Both the position numbers and the translations under genes were made by a program. Below the pieces are notes generated by a model, which did not search any database, was not told the origin of the DNA, and saw only the letters and a program-made list of their open reading frames with translations. A stretch of 64,000 bases of DNA from Pseudomonas petrae (GTDB taxonomy: Bacteria > Pseudomonadota > Gammaproteobacteria > Pseudomonadales > Pseudomonadaceae): the NCBI RefSeq assembly GCF_021728295.1, contig NZ_JAKJXE010000001.1, positions 1 to 64,000 of the forward strand, given 5' to 3'. Positions within the stretch are counted from its first letter, which is position 1. Each line of letters starts with the position of its first letter. This document shows, one piece after another, positions 52,955 to 62,221 of the stretch.

Positions 52955-53316
52955 ATTCATTGCAGGTGTTGCCGTTCTGGGTCGAAGTCCTGACCGCTGT
53001 GCTGCTGGTGCTGAGCAGCCTGTTCGGCCTGATCGGCGCGCTGGGTCTGCTGCGCATGAAGGACTTTTTCCAGCGCATGCACCCGCCCGCGTTGGCCTCG
53101 ACCCTCGGCGCGTGGTGCGTGGCGCTGGCGTCGATCGTCTACTTCTCGGCGCTGAAGGACGGCCCCTTGTTGCACGCGTGGCTGATCCCGATCCTGCTGG
53201 CAATCACCGTCCCGGTGACCACCCTGCTGCTGGCGCGCACCGGTCTGTTTCGCAAGCGCATGGCCGGTGACGACGTGCCACCGGAAGTCAGCGACGGCAG
53301 ACAGCAGGGGCATTGA
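52951..53316 (+). CDS. mrpG: Mrp antiporter subunit G
   Basis: A 121-residue MrpG protein with three helices; FGLIGALGLLRMKDFFQRMHPP is the family motif. The tail after residue 100 is hydrophilic. Last gene of the antiporter operon. Confidence 0.94.
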   Translation: MNSLQVLPFWVEVLTAVLLVLSSLFGLIGALGLLRMKDFFQRMHPPALASTLGAWCVALASIVYFSALKDGPLLHAWLIPILLAITVPVTTLLLARTGLFRKRMAGDDVPPEVSDGRQQGH

Positions 53317-53423
53317 GCCTGGGCCTATAAGCTTTTTCAAAGCACAGACAGACCCGCCACCCATCGCTTGGGCGGGGGTGATGTGGGCGCGTTCCGTGTG
53401 CAGGTTTTTTTGAAGCGCTGTTC

Positions 53424-53891
53424 TTACTCGCTGGCTTTGAACGTCAGCTCGCCCTTGCGCCATTTGGCGGCTTTGGCAGTGGCGGCTTTGAGGACTTTGC
53501 TCAGGCCGGACTGAATCTGTTCGTGGGCGGCGAACACCATGAAGATGCTGTGGGACTCTTTGAAGACGATGCCGTGGCCTTCAGGCACTTCGACAAAAGC
53601 GTATTCACCCAGGCCGTAGATGGTCATCTTGATGTCGCGGAAGCGGATCTCGAACTTGCCGCCTTCGCGGCTGGGCAATACCGCAGCACGGAAGTGGTCA
53701 CCCACTTTCAGTTCCAGCCCGGGTTTGTCATCGACCACCAGTGCGGTTTCGGTGTCGATCTCCGACATGTAAATGCCTTCAGGGGATTGTTCGATGACAT
53801 AAACGAATCGCGCCTGGAACAGCTTCACCAACTTCGCGCGCACGTCGCCGAGCACGAATAACGCGTGGGTATCCAGATTACCTACTGCCAA
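53424..53891 (-). CDS. conserved-looking protein of unknown function, TTG start
   Basis: A 155-residue soluble protein with beta-rich character (ALFVLGDVRAKLVKLFQARF, GDHFRAAVLPSREGGKFEIRF) and a basic C-terminal helix (LSKVLKAATAKAAKWRKGEL). No ATG fits. TTG 53891 follows GGGAG by eight bases and begins AVGNLDTHALF; another TTG is at 53906. I do not recognise the family. It is convergent with the antiporter operon (107-bp gap), so it is not part of it. Confidence 0.75.
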   Translation of the reverse strand: MAVGNLDTHALFVLGDVRAKLVKLFQARFVYVIEQSPEGIYMSEIDTETALVVDDKPGLELKVGDHFRAAVLPSREGGKFEIRFRDIKMTIYGLGEYAFVEVPEGHGIVFKESHSIFMVFAAHEQIQSGLSKVLKAATAKAAKWRKGELTFKASE

Positions 53892-54074
53892 TGTACAAAC
53901 TCCCAACCTGATAGGAACTCGCCCGGACAGGAGACCGGGCGAGAAAGAAACGAGAAATGGTGCGCCCTGAAGCCGGACGCTGGCGTGAGCACTGATTCTA
54001 CCGGCAGTGAGTCCATAAGGGATATATCCCTTTCGTCCGCAGTGATGACGTTTTTGCCGACGTACCTATGTCGA
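53892..54074. other. promoter-side gap of the unknown gene
   Basis: These bases hold the ribosome site of the TTG-started gene (about 53900) and lead to the tandem array. TAAGGGATATATCCCTTTCG at about 54016-54035 contains an AAGGGATATATCCCTT palindrome, a possible regulatory site of unknown specificity. Confidence 0.45.
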
Positions 54075-54639
54075 TAGGACCGGCTTCAGCCGGGAAGAGG
54101 CCCGTTTGGTCAACCTCAATTCTGCGGCGTGACACCTGACGCCTTCCCGGCTAAAGCCGGTCCCACTGAAAGCATGCGGTGTGTCCGTAGGACCGGCTTC
54201 AGCCGGGAAGCGGCCCGTTTGGTCAACCTCAATTCTGCGGCGTAACACCTGACGCCTTCCCGGCTAAAGCCAGTCCCACTGAAAGCACGCAGTGTGTCCG
54301 TAGGACCGGCTTCAGCCGGGAAGAGGCCCGATTGGTCAACCTCAATTCTGCGGTATAGCACACGACGCTTTCCCGGCTAAAGCCAGTCCCACTGAAAGCA
54401 CGCTGTGTGTCCGTAGGACCGGCTTCAGCCGGGAAGAGGCCCGTTTGGTCAACCTCAATTCTGCGGCGTGACACCTGACGCCTTCCCGGCTAAAGCCGGT
54501 CCCACTGAAAGCATGCGGTGTGTCCGTAGGACCGGCTTCAGCCGGGAAGCGGCCCGTTTGGTCAACCTCAATTCTGCGGTGTAGCACACGACGCTTTCCC
54601 GGCTAAAGCCAGTCCTACCAAGAGCGCGCGCTGTGTCAG
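54075..54639. repeat. 113-bp tandem array of five REP-bearing units
   Basis: Units start at 54075, 54188, 54301, 54414 and 54527, an exact 113-bp period. Each holds a forward REP, the spacer GGTCAACCTCAATTCTGCGG, an inverted REP (CCCGGCTAAAGCC) and a short tail, so each is a whole BIME. Unit 4 looks identical to unit 1, and units 2 and 5 share the same GAAGCGG variant, so copies appear duplicated in blocks. The repeat is not a CRISPR: units are not separated by unique spacers. Confidence 0.93.
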
Positions 54640-54750
54640 TGGCGCTTCAGGCAATCAGTTAGAACTCTTGCCAGCTCCTCGCACTCCCATGCAACAGAAG
54701 GTTACTCACTGACACGCCAATCCGGGTCCTCGACCCGTCCGGGAGAAATA

Positions 54751-54987
54751 ATGGAAATCATGACACCGTCGCTTGAGCTCTTGTTCGAACAATTGGGGCT
54801 GGAGTCCGATCAGGCCAGCATCGACGCGTTCGTCGCTGGGCACCATCTGCCTGAGGGTGTGAAAGTGTCCGAAGCTGAGTTCTGGACGCCGCAACAAGGT
54901 GCGCTGTTGAAGGAAAAGATCCAGCTGGATGATGACTGGGCCCCCATCGTCGACGAACTGAACGTATTGCTGCACACGCCGACCTGA
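54751..54987 (+). CDS. DUF2789 family small protein
   Basis: A 78-residue acidic protein (LFEQLGLESDQASIDAFVAGH and FWTPQQGALLKEKIQLDDDW) of the DUF2789 family, helical, unknown function, common in Pseudomonas. GGGAG precedes ATG 54751. A shared bidirectional terminator follows. Confidence 0.85.
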   Translation: MEIMTPSLELLFEQLGLESDQASIDAFVAGHHLPEGVKVSEAEFWTPQQGALLKEKIQLDDDWAPIVDELNVLLHTPT

Positions 54988-55001
54988 CCCGGCGCACGCG
55001 T

Positions 55002-55035
55002 AAAAATGGCGGCCCCTCGAGGCTGCCATTTTTTT
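55002..55035. terminator. bidirectional terminator
   Basis: AAAAATGGCGGCC (55002-55014) and GGCTGCCATTTTT (55021-55033) form a 13-bp stem with a 6-base loop; T-runs are present on both strands. It serves the convergent DUF2789 and phospholipase genes. Confidence 0.92.
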
Positions 55036-55080
55036 GCCTGATCCACCATCGTCGCCACCCGTTCTTTCAATGCAGCGCGC

Positions 55081-56544
55081 TCACTGCGGATAACCGGGCT
55101 GGCCGACATTGGAAAACGTCTGCCGCCCGTTCCGCGCAGGCGCGTGCACAAAAAGACCATCCACCAGCGCATCGCGCCGGGCATTGTTCCAGTGGGCCGA
55201 GCGATGGATGTAGCGCTGATACAACAGGGTCCGCTCGGCGTCGTTCAACACCCCGCCCTCGCCTTTTGCATGACTGATCAGCTTGGCGGCGATGGGACGC
55301 AATTCCGGTGGCAGGGTGATCTCCGCTGAATCGCGGATCGGCAAAAACGGCACACCTTCGTCACTCGCCAGCGTGTGCATCACCCGCAGATAGACGTGGG
55401 CCAGGTGGTTGTAGACGCGGCGCTCCAGCTTCACCGTCGCGACCACCGTCTTGACCCCGCGTGAGCTGCTGGCGAACCGTTCGAAACATTCAACCCCCAG
55501 CGAGGCGCTGTCATCGGTGGGGTCGAGCAGACGCCCGGCGTCGAGGGTGGACAGCTCGGCGTGGGCCTGCAGCCAGGCGTCCGTGGCGTCGTACGGCGTG
55601 CTGACGCTGACCAGACTGCGGCGAGGCCGGAACAGCGACACCTTCTCCACTTCCTGGGGCTGATACCCGCCGCCGATGTCCGAATGGCTGCCGGGCAGCA
55701 CGATTTCCCGGGGCCAGTCGGGCTTGACGCTGTTGAGCACAAAATTGCGCCGGTGCTCATCGCCGGCCACCAGATGCAGCACCTGCTGCGCGCACCCGGG
55801 GGGCAGAAACAGATTGACCCGTCTGTTGACCGCATCCCGAACGCTACCCAGATCGGAAATCCCGCCCACAGCGGCCACCGTGTCGAACAGCCCGATGACC
55901 TTCAACCGCACGCTGCCGCTGGCCCATGAAAAGCTGTCCGAAAGCGGCAGCTTGCGGGGGTCGAGCACGGGGTCCAGCGCGCCCCGGGATTTTTTCAGCA
56001 CTTCGTTGGCCAGATGCCGGGCCGACGCCGCACCCCGACTGAAGCCAAACACGTCCAGCTCCAGCGCCCCGATGGCACAACCCGGGTTATCGCTTTCAAA
56101 CATCTGAAGTTCGTCGGCGAGTTTTTTGATGCCCCGCGACACTTTTGCCACCACGCCGGTGGTGCCGCGACCGAAGCCCTGGCCCGACACGCGGGAATCG
56201 CGCCCGCCAGAGGTTGTGCCAACGCCACTGACATACACCGCGCCATACACATAAATACCGTCTGCGTTAACGATGGCCTTGCGCTGTTGCCTATATAACC
56301 CGGCCAGTCTCGCGATATTGGTGGGGCTGTTGCTGTAACTGCTGCCGGGGTCAGTGTGTCGGCCGCCACATTCTTTTATATGCACGCCGCCGTAGACCTC
56401 CGCCATGGCCTGACAGTCGGCGCCAATCTGGCTGTTGACCCGGTTATTACCGGTCCCGTCGAAGAACACACCGAGGCGAACGGTGACTTGCTGCGCGTCG
56501 GCGCGGGCATCGGCCGGCGCCTGAGTGATATTTTTTTTTGTCAT
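55081..56544 (-). CDS. DUF2235 / Tle1-like phospholipase (T6SS-type effector), orphan
   Basis: A 487-residue alpha/beta-hydrolase of the T6SS_Tle1-like family. RLGVFFDGTGNN (near 23-34) opens it; the nucleophile elbow is DVFGFSRGAASARH with Ser169; IGLFDTVAAVGG gives the Asp and LPGSHSDIGGGYQ the His region. No signal peptide, as expected for a type VI cargo. No vgrG, PAAR, adaptor or immunity gene is near. The start is uncertain: ATG 56544 has a GGATGA-like site; ATG 56553 is three codons earlier. It could be a non-secreted member of the family. Confidence 0.85.
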   Translation of the reverse strand: MTKKNITQAPADARADAQQVTVRLGVFFDGTGNNRVNSQIGADCQAMAEVYGGVHIKECGGRHTDPGSSYSNSPTNIARLAGLYRQQRKAIVNADGIYVYGAVYVSGVGTTSGGRDSRVSGQGFGRGTTGVVAKVSRGIKKLADELQMFESDNPGCAIGALELDVFGFSRGAASARHLANEVLKKSRGALDPVLDPRKLPLSDSFSWASGSVRLKVIGLFDTVAAVGGISDLGSVRDAVNRRVNLFLPPGCAQQVLHLVAGDEHRRNFVLNSVKPDWPREIVLPGSHSDIGGGYQPQEVEKVSLFRPRRSLVSVSTPYDATDAWLQAHAELSTLDAGRLLDPTDDSASLGVECFERFASSSRGVKTVVATVKLERRVYNHLAHVYLRVMHTLASDEGVPFLPIRDSAEITLPPELRPIAAKLISHAKGEGGVLNDAERTLLYQRYIHRSAHWNNARRDALVDGLFVHAPARNGRQTFSNVGQPGYPQ

Positions 56545-56803
56545 TTGATTCATCCGTGAGTGCTGACATGAGTCCCGAACAGGCAATTAAATATTCGGAC
56601 ATATACTCACAGGATGATCGCAGTTAACGTTCCGTCAACCGATGGAACTGCACTTCAGACGCGTCCTACTTCAATATCGGACGGTTAAATAATTAAACAC
56701 CCTAAGTCTCACAAACCGGGCATTCGCCCGGAGCTGCAAGCTACCCGTTGCAAGCTACTAGATGCCCGCTCTTCGCTCTTCGCTTGTAGCTGCAACTTGC
56801 CGC
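56545..56803. other. AT-rich gap with inverted repeat
   Basis: Positions 56570-56705 are AT-rich compared with the window, and may contain the promoter of the Tle1-like gene. At about 56730-56800 GCAAGCTACC and its inverted partner CTTGTAGCTGC form a repeat of the AGCTGCAAGC type. Confidence 0.45.
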
Positions 56804-58426
56804 TCAGGTTTTCTGCGGCCTATAGCCCAGACGCAGCCCGCCCCAATGCCGGCCCTTGACGATGATGGGCACGGAAAGATCGTGCATCAGTTCACCGGTG
56901 TCGCGCGTGTAGGTCTGCAACAGCACCGGCTGCTGGTGACTGCCGCAGCGAATGCCGGTGCGGTCGTCGAACTTGCGCTTGGTGCGGTTGTTCACCGCGT
57001 CGACCGCCGTATCGCCCGTCAGCGGTCGGCTGAACACCTGATTGTGGGTCGGCACGTAACCTTGCTGCGTGCAGGCGATGGCGAAAACCAGCCCCTCATG
57101 CCGGGTCAGCAGCGGTTCCTGAATGGCCGGCAGCGTCTGATCGGTGTAGCGGTCAAAGCGCGTCTGGAACTTGGCCGGCGAGGTGTTGGCGATGGGCTGA
57201 TAAGTGCGGTCGAACAGATCGGTCAGACTGACCCGGCCCTGATCGATGTCCTGCTCGAACTTCGCGGCGATCTGGCTGGCGCCTTCCCGGGCGAGGTCGT
57301 AAATGCGCTGGTGGTAGTCATCAAGACCCACCTGAGCGAGGCGTTCGCTGATGGTTTCCGCCTGTTCCTCCATCTGCAACGCCGACTGCGCCAGGCGCCG
57401 GGTCTGATCATCGCTGATGGCAAGGTCGCTGCGCATTTGCTCGACGGCAACGAACAGGCTGCTCAGTTGCTCCTGATTGGTCTGGGCGCCCCGTGCGATT
57501 TCACCGACCTGCTGCTCCACCCCAACGGCCAGCTGAGCGATGCTCGCCAATTGCTGCCCGGTGGATTCGACCTGCGCCACGCCGCCACTCAGGTCACCCG
57601 ACAACTGCCGAATCTGCTCGACCACCTCCCGGGTGCGCTGCTGAATATCAACGACCATCTCCCCCACTTCGCTGGTCGCGGTCGCCGTGCGCCCGGCCAG
57701 CCCGCGCACTTCATCGGCCACCACGGCAAAGCCACGGCCGTGTTCGCCAGCGCGCGCGGCTTCGATGGCGGCGTTCAGGGCGAGCAGATTGGTCTGGCTG
57801 GCGATGGACTGAATGACCGCCGTGACACGCTGGATGTCTTCGCTGCGCTGGCTGAGTGCTTCGATGAGTTCACGGCTGCTGTCGGCCCGTTCGCTGAGTT
57901 GGTGCATCAGGCCGATGGAGGCATTGAGGACGTCAAGCCCGGCCCCGCTGCTCTCCCGCGCCTGACTGGCGGCGGCCAGCGCTTGCTGGCTAAGCGTGGA
58001 GGTGGCGCGCTCGGTGGCGATCATCACGTCGGCGCTGCTGACGATCTGCTCGGCGGCATTGACCTGGGACTGCAGTTTGCGCGCCAGTTGCCTGACCGAG
58101 AACGCCACGGCCGCGGCAGACAGCGCGTTGTGACTGGTGCTTCGGGACAGATCCCGGGTCAGACGCGTCATGTTGTCTTCGCCCGCATCTGCCAGGGCGA
58201 CGGGTGTTCGACCTGAAAATAATCGCGGCACCCACATAAACAACAGCGCGACCGGGAGGCACACGTAGACGGAGACATTGCCCCAGGCCATGGCGGCGAA
58301 CAGCACGCACAGCCCAAGGCTTTGCAGGGCGGGCGTCAGCCAGCGCGAACCGGTGGCGACCTGCCCGTCGGCAGACGCGTGCGCCGGGTGGGAGAGTGTT
58401 GCTGCGTGACGACCTTTCGCATCCAT
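56804..58426 (-). CDS. methyl-accepting chemotaxis-type receptor with C-terminal sensor domain
   Basis: A 540-residue receptor. Two closely spaced hydrophobic helices lie near residues 30-65 with almost no periplasmic loop. The MCP signalling helices span about 120-360 and contain [20 protein letters not shown], the universal hairpin tip. After it comes a domain of about 170 residues (Cache-like; [20 protein letters not shown], and [20 protein letters not shown] at the end). The sensor therefore follows the signalling domain and is cytoplasmic. No CheR-docking pentapeptide is seen. ATG 58426 is favoured; another lies at 58450. Ligand unknown. Confidence 0.88.
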   Translation of the reverse strand: MDAKGRHAATLSHPAHASADGQVATGSRWLTPALQSLGLCVLFAAMAWGNVSVYVCLPVALLFMWVPRLFSGRTPVALADAGEDNMTRLTRDLSRSTSHNALSAAAVAFSVRQLARKLQSQVNAAEQIVSSADVMIATERATSTLSQQALAAASQARESSGAGLDVLNASIGLMHQLSERADSSRELIEALSQRSEDIQRVTAVIQSIASQTNLLALNAAIEAARAGEHGRGFAVVADEVRGLAGRTATATSEVGEMVVDIQQRTREVVEQIRQLSGDLSGGVAQVESTGQQLASIAQLAVGVEQQVGEIARGAQTNQEQLSSLFVAVEQMRSDLAISDDQTRRLAQSALQMEEQAETISERLAQVGLDDYHQRIYDLAREGASQIAAKFEQDIDQGRVSLTDLFDRTYQPIANTSPAKFQTRFDRYTDQTLPAIQEPLLTRHEGLVFAIACTQQGYVPTHNQVFSRPLTGDTAVDAVNNRTKRKFDDRTGIRCGSHQQPVLLQTYTRDTGELMHDLSVPIIVKGRHWGGLRLGYRPQKT

Positions 58427-58612
58427 GTCCGGGACCTGCCCTGCTTTCATTATTGTGAAAGCATTAAACGCCCAAATAGCGGCCATGCGCCATGCGTCAT
58501 TGGTGGTAGTCGGTCGGAATGAACTGCGAAGGGGGGTTTTACCTGTGAAGCGCGTTAAAGGTGCGCAAGTGAACGGTTCGACCACCCGTTGCGGGCGGTC
58601 GAACCCGATGGA

Positions 58613-59017
58613 TCACGCCTGACGCTGGTGGCGGTCGATCTGCTCGTGACGTTCCTGAGCTTCGATGCAGTACTTGGTGGTCGGACTGATCAGCAGGCGC
58701 TTGAGGCCAATCGGCTCGCCGCTGTCTTCGCACCAGCCAAAGGTGTCGTCAGTGATGCGGCTCAGCGCCATTTCCAGCTGCGGCAGCATGCGTTGGTCGC
58801 GGTCGATCACGTTCACCAGCCAGTGACGCTCTTCTTCCACGGAAGCGGCGTCGGCAGGGTCAGCCGGGGTGTCCAGGCTCTCGATCGCGATACGGCTCTG
58901 CTCGATGCGCGCGTGGATTTCGACTTTCATGGCTTGCAAGAGGTCGACGAAGAACGCGTGCTGCTCGGCGTTCATGTAGTCATCGGCCGGCATCGCCAGC
59001 AACTTTTCCTTGGTCAT
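58613..59017 (-). CDS. DksA/TraR-family protein with a two-cysteine finger
   Basis: A 134-residue RNA-polymerase secondary-channel factor: coiled coil in the first half and the finger region FGWCEDSGEPIGLKRLLI then KYCIEAQERHE. Only two of the four zinc cysteines of DksA remain (second is Ser, fourth Ala). This is the C2 type seen in P. aeruginosa DksA2, a zinc-independent paralogue of the same length. No evident Zur box is upstream. It may replace DksA under zinc shortage, or be another C2 paralogue. Confidence 0.88.
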   Translation of the reverse strand: MTKEKLLAMPADDYMNAEQHAFFVDLLQAMKVEIHARIEQSRIAIESLDTPADPADAASVEEERHWLVNVIDRDQRMLPQLEMALSRITDDTFGWCEDSGEPIGLKRLLISPTTKYCIEAQERHEQIDRHQRQA

Positions 59018-59246
59018 TGATTTCTCTATAAAAAAACGTGCATTAAGGCGATCTCAAAGGTGCGCCTCAACCTGGCATTAAACGCGCCGTAGTCTCGAAG
59101 CGCCGCTTGGCACTCAATTTACGAGGGGCGGCAGTCTAAGGCCGGGTTCGGTACTCGGCAACATAATTGATCAGGATTCGTCCAACAAGGGCTTGAATAC
59201 CCGGTGGCATTGGTTCGCACCCAGGGTTGCGAGGTCATCGGCGAAC
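59018..59246. other. upstream region of the DksA paralogue
   Basis: CTATAAAAAAACG near 59026 is A-rich; no clear promoter, Zur box or other gene is seen. Confidence 0.3.
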
Positions 59247-59335
59247 GGTAGGAGCGCGCTTGCCCGCGCTAATAACGCCGCGGTGTATCCGAAGCACCGA
59301 GTGATCGTTCTTCGCGGGCAAGCGCGCTCCTGCAG
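59247..59335. repeat. REP inverted pair (GGAGCGCGCTTGCCCGCG family)
   Basis: Forward copy at 59247-59268 and inverted copy at 59312-59335 form a BIME-like long hairpin between the DksA paralogue and the sugar transporter operon. Confidence 0.85.
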
Positions 59336-59397
59336 TGATGTGTTGGGTCGCAGAGGGTGTCTGACCGGGCGCTGCGTGATCGGTTCAAACCGATAAA

Positions 59398-59428
59398 AAC
59401 GAAAAGGGCCTGCGAACAGGCCCTTCTT
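59398..59428 (-). terminator. intrinsic terminator of the sugar ABC operon
   Basis: AAGGGCCTG and CAGGCCCTT make a perfect 9-bp stem with loop CGAA; on the minus strand the run TTTTCGTTTTT follows. It lies just after the permease stop. Confidence 0.88.
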
Positions 59429-59445
59429 GATAAGACGTCTACGGC

Positions 59446-60474
59446 TCAGCGCTTGAGCTTGCGCTTGTTGCGGTACTGATCGATGACCACGGCGACGACG
59501 ATGATCAGGCCCTTGATGATGTCCTGTACGTAGGCATCGACGCCGACGAAGGTAAAGCCGCTGGCCATGACCCCGAGAATCAGCGCGCCGATGACCGTGC
59601 CGGTTATCCGACCGACGCCTCCGGCCAGGCTCGTGCCGCCGATCACTGCGGCCGCAATGGCGTCCAGCTCGTAGGAAACGCCCATGCCGGCCTGCCCCGT
59701 GGCCGCCCGCGCCGACGCCACCACCCCGGCCAGCCCGGCCAGCAGACCGGCGATGCTGTAGACGATGATCAGATGACGCTTGACGTTGATCCCCGAGGTG
59801 CGCGCCGCTTGCATGTTGCCGCCGATGGCATAGGTGTATTTGCCGTATTTGGTGTAACGCAGGGCGATGTGAAAGATCACCGCGACCACCAGAAAGATGA
59901 TGACCGGCATGGCGCCCTGGCCGATCGCGGTGTAGGAATCATTCAGCATGCTCACTGGCTGACCACCGGTGTAGTAGCGAGCCAGGCCCCGCGCCGACAC
60001 CATCATGCCCAACGTCGCGATGAACGGCGGGATGCCGGTGATGGCGATGATGCTGCCGTTGATCGCCCCGGCGAGCAAACCCACACCCAGCCCGGCAATG
60101 ACCGGCGCCCACACCGGCAGGTCGGTCAGCGACGGAAACACCGCGCGGGTGTAGTCAGATGACTGCGCCAGGCTGGCGGCAATCATCGCCGACAGCGCCA
60201 GCACCGAACCTGACGACAAGTCGATGCCGGTGGTGATGATGACCTGGGTCACGCCGATGGCCAGCAGGCCAATGATCGACACCTGCAGAATCATCAGCAC
60301 CAGCCGCTGGGAATTCATCAGAAAGCTCTGATCGCGGACGATCCAGCCGAACAGCTCGAAAATCAGGCCAATGCCGATCAGCACCAGGAAAATGCTCAGT
60401 TCGGTGGGCAGCCGACGCTTGTGCTTGCGAGGCGCCAGCGCGGGTTTGTTTTCCAGCATCGCGTTCATCTTCAT
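59446..60474 (-). CDS. sugar ABC transporter permease (RbsC family)
   Basis: A 342-residue inner-membrane permease with about eight to ten helices. VTQVIITTGIDLSSGSVLAL and AAAVIGGTSLAGGVGRITGT are the RbsC/BPD_transp_2 signatures. AGAGG precedes ATG 60474. Third gene of the SBP-ATPase-permease operon, 104 bp after the ATPase. Confidence 0.93.
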   Translation of the reverse strand: MKMNAMLENKPALAPRKHKRRLPTELSIFLVLIGIGLIFELFGWIVRDQSFLMNSQRLVLMILQVSIIGLLAIGVTQVIITTGIDLSSGSVLALSAMIAASLAQSSDYTRAVFPSLTDLPVWAPVIAGLGVGLLAGAINGSIIAITGIPPFIATLGMMVSARGLARYYTGGQPVSMLNDSYTAIGQGAMPVIIFLVVAVIFHIALRYTKYGKYTYAIGGNMQAARTSGINVKRHLIIVYSIAGLLAGLAGVVASARAATGQAGMGVSYELDAIAAAVIGGTSLAGGVGRITGTVIGALILGVMASGFTFVGVDAYVQDIIKGLIIVVAVVIDQYRNKRKLKR

Positions 60475-60578
60475 GTGTGCCTCTTGTTCTTTTTCGACCC
60501 GACTGGGGCATTGCGACTGGGGCGTGGCGCAGTGCTCGAATCGGCGCTTCAGTGGCCAGAGATCTTGTGAATGGGGAG

Positions 60579-62141
60579 TCAGTGAACAGGGTTTCCGGAA
60601 GCCAGGTGCATGACCCGTTCCTGGGTGGCCTCTGCGCGGTCGAGGGTGCCCATCATTTCGCCTTCGTGCATGACCATGACCCGGTCGCTCATGCCCAGCA
60701 CTTCCGGCAGCTCGGAAGAAATCATGATCACCGCCATGCCCTCGCTGGCGAGCAGGGAAATCAGCCGATAGATCTCGGCCTTGGCGCCGACGTCGATGCC
60801 GCGGGTGGGCTCATCGAGGATCAGCACCCGCGGGTTAGTCATCAGCCAGCGCGCCAGCAGGGCTTTCTGCTGATTGCCGCCGGACAGCGTGTCGATGCAC
60901 TGCTCAAGGGACGGCGTCTTCACCCGCAGCTTTTTGCACATGTCTTCGCACAGCACGCGCAGGGCTTTCTGGTGGACAAAACCGTTGCCAACGTAATGGG
61001 GCAGAACGGCCATCTCCATGTTTTCCAGCACCGACAGGCACGGAAAAAGGCCGCTGAGCTTGCGGTCTTCGGTGAGCAGCGCAAAGCCTTTCTCGATGGC
61101 GAAGTGCGGGTCGCTGACACGGATCGGCGTGCCGTCGAGGAAAATTTCCCCGCGCGTACTCGGGGTGATGCCGAAGATCGTTTCAGCGACATTGGTGCGC
61201 CCCGAGCCCATCAGGCCGGCGATGCCCAGCACTTCGCCGGCGTGAAGGTCGAACGACACGCCTTCGAACACGCCGTTGAGCGCCAGGTCGCGAACCGACA
61301 GCAGCAACTTGCCGACTGGCTGGTCGCGTTCCGGAAACAACTGGGTGAGTTCACGGCCGACCATCATGGATATCAGGCTGTCGCCGTTCATGCTGTCGGC
61401 CCGTTGCAGGCCGATGTAGGCGCCGTCGCGGAACACTGCCACTTCATCGGCGATGGCGAACACTTCGTTCATCTTGTGGGTGATGTAGATGATGCCCTTA
61501 CCCTGAGCGCGCAGGTCGGCAATGATCGAAAACAGGTGGGCCACCTCCGTCTCGGTGATGGCGGAGGTCGGCTCGTCCATGATCAAGACGTCGGAGTCGT
61601 AGGAAACGGCCTTGGCAATCTCGACCATCTGCCGCTCGGCGATGCTCAGGTTGCCGACCTGTTCTTCAGGATCGAGGTTGATGCGCAGGCGCTCCAGCAA
61701 CTCCGCCGTGCAGCGGTGCATCGCGCGGTGGTCGACCATGTGCAGACCGTTGAGCTGCTCGCGGCCGATCCAGATGTTTTCGGCGATGCTCATGTGCGGC
61801 ATCAGGTTGAGTTCCTGATGGATCATGGCAATGCCCGATTGCAGCGCCGCCAGCGGCGACTGGAACACCACCGGCTTGCCGCGCAGGCGGATTTCCCCGG
61901 TGTCGGGTTGGTAAATGCCGGCGATGATTTTCATCAGCGTGGACTTGCCCGCGCCGTTCTCCCCCATCAGCGCCAGTACGCTGCCGGGCCGCACGCGCAG
62001 TTGCACGTTGTCCAGTGCCACCACCCCGGGGAAGCCCTTGCTGATGTTGGTGATTTCCAGCAGATAAGGGTGCTCGGCGTCGTTCGCCGTCCCGGAGAGG
62101 GGCGGGTTCGTTGAAGCCGAAGCGGTTGCGGAAGCGAACAT
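60579..62141 (-). CDS. sugar ABC transporter ATP-binding protein (RbsA type, duplicated domain)
   Basis: A 520-residue ATPase with two nucleotide domains. The first has a complete Walker [10 protein letters not shown], signature [15 protein letters not shown] and Walker [11 protein letters not shown]. The second has a degenerate Walker A (GLMGSGRTN) but keeps [15 protein letters not shown] and [16 protein letters not shown], as in RbsA/MglA. GAGGAG supports ATG 62141. It energises the permease at the cytosolic face. Confidence 0.94.
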   Translation of the reverse strand: MFASATASASTNPPLSGTANDAEHPYLLEITNISKGFPGVVALDNVQLRVRPGSVLALMGENGAGKSTLMKIIAGIYQPDTGEIRLRGKPVVFQSPLAALQSGIAMIHQELNLMPHMSIAENIWIGREQLNGLHMVDHRAMHRCTAELLERLRINLDPEEQVGNLSIAERQMVEIAKAVSYDSDVLIMDEPTSAITETEVAHLFSIIADLRAQGKGIIYITHKMNEVFAIADEVAVFRDGAYIGLQRADSMNGDSLISMMVGRELTQLFPERDQPVGKLLLSVRDLALNGVFEGVSFDLHAGEVLGIAGLMGSGRTNVAETIFGITPSTRGEIFLDGTPIRVSDPHFAIEKGFALLTEDRKLSGLFPCLSVLENMEMAVLPHYVGNGFVHQKALRVLCEDMCKKLRVKTPSLEQCIDTLSGGNQQKALLARWLMTNPRVLILDEPTRGIDVGAKAEIYRLISLLASEGMAVIMISSELPEVLGMSDRVMVMHEGEMMGTLDRAEATQERVMHLASGNPVH

Positions 62142-62221
62142 GGTCACAGGCTCCTCGGGTGACAGGGGCGGCAGAGGCACGGCGGCGCTCTGCCGGGTGT
62201 CAGTCGGTCTGAGATGAGCGG

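Noticed and set aside
54066..54587. Several overlapping 60-81-codon minus-strand frames encoding near-identical peptides
   Set aside because: They are translations of the 113-bp REP array. The period is not a multiple of three, there are no ribosome sites, and the peptides repeat palindromic DNA.
54075..54639. Possible CRISPR array
   Set aside because: The whole 113-bp unit repeats, including the part between palindromes; there are no unique spacers and no cas genes.
59018..59180. Zur box upstream of the DksA paralogue
   Set aside because: No GTTATA-type palindrome was found.
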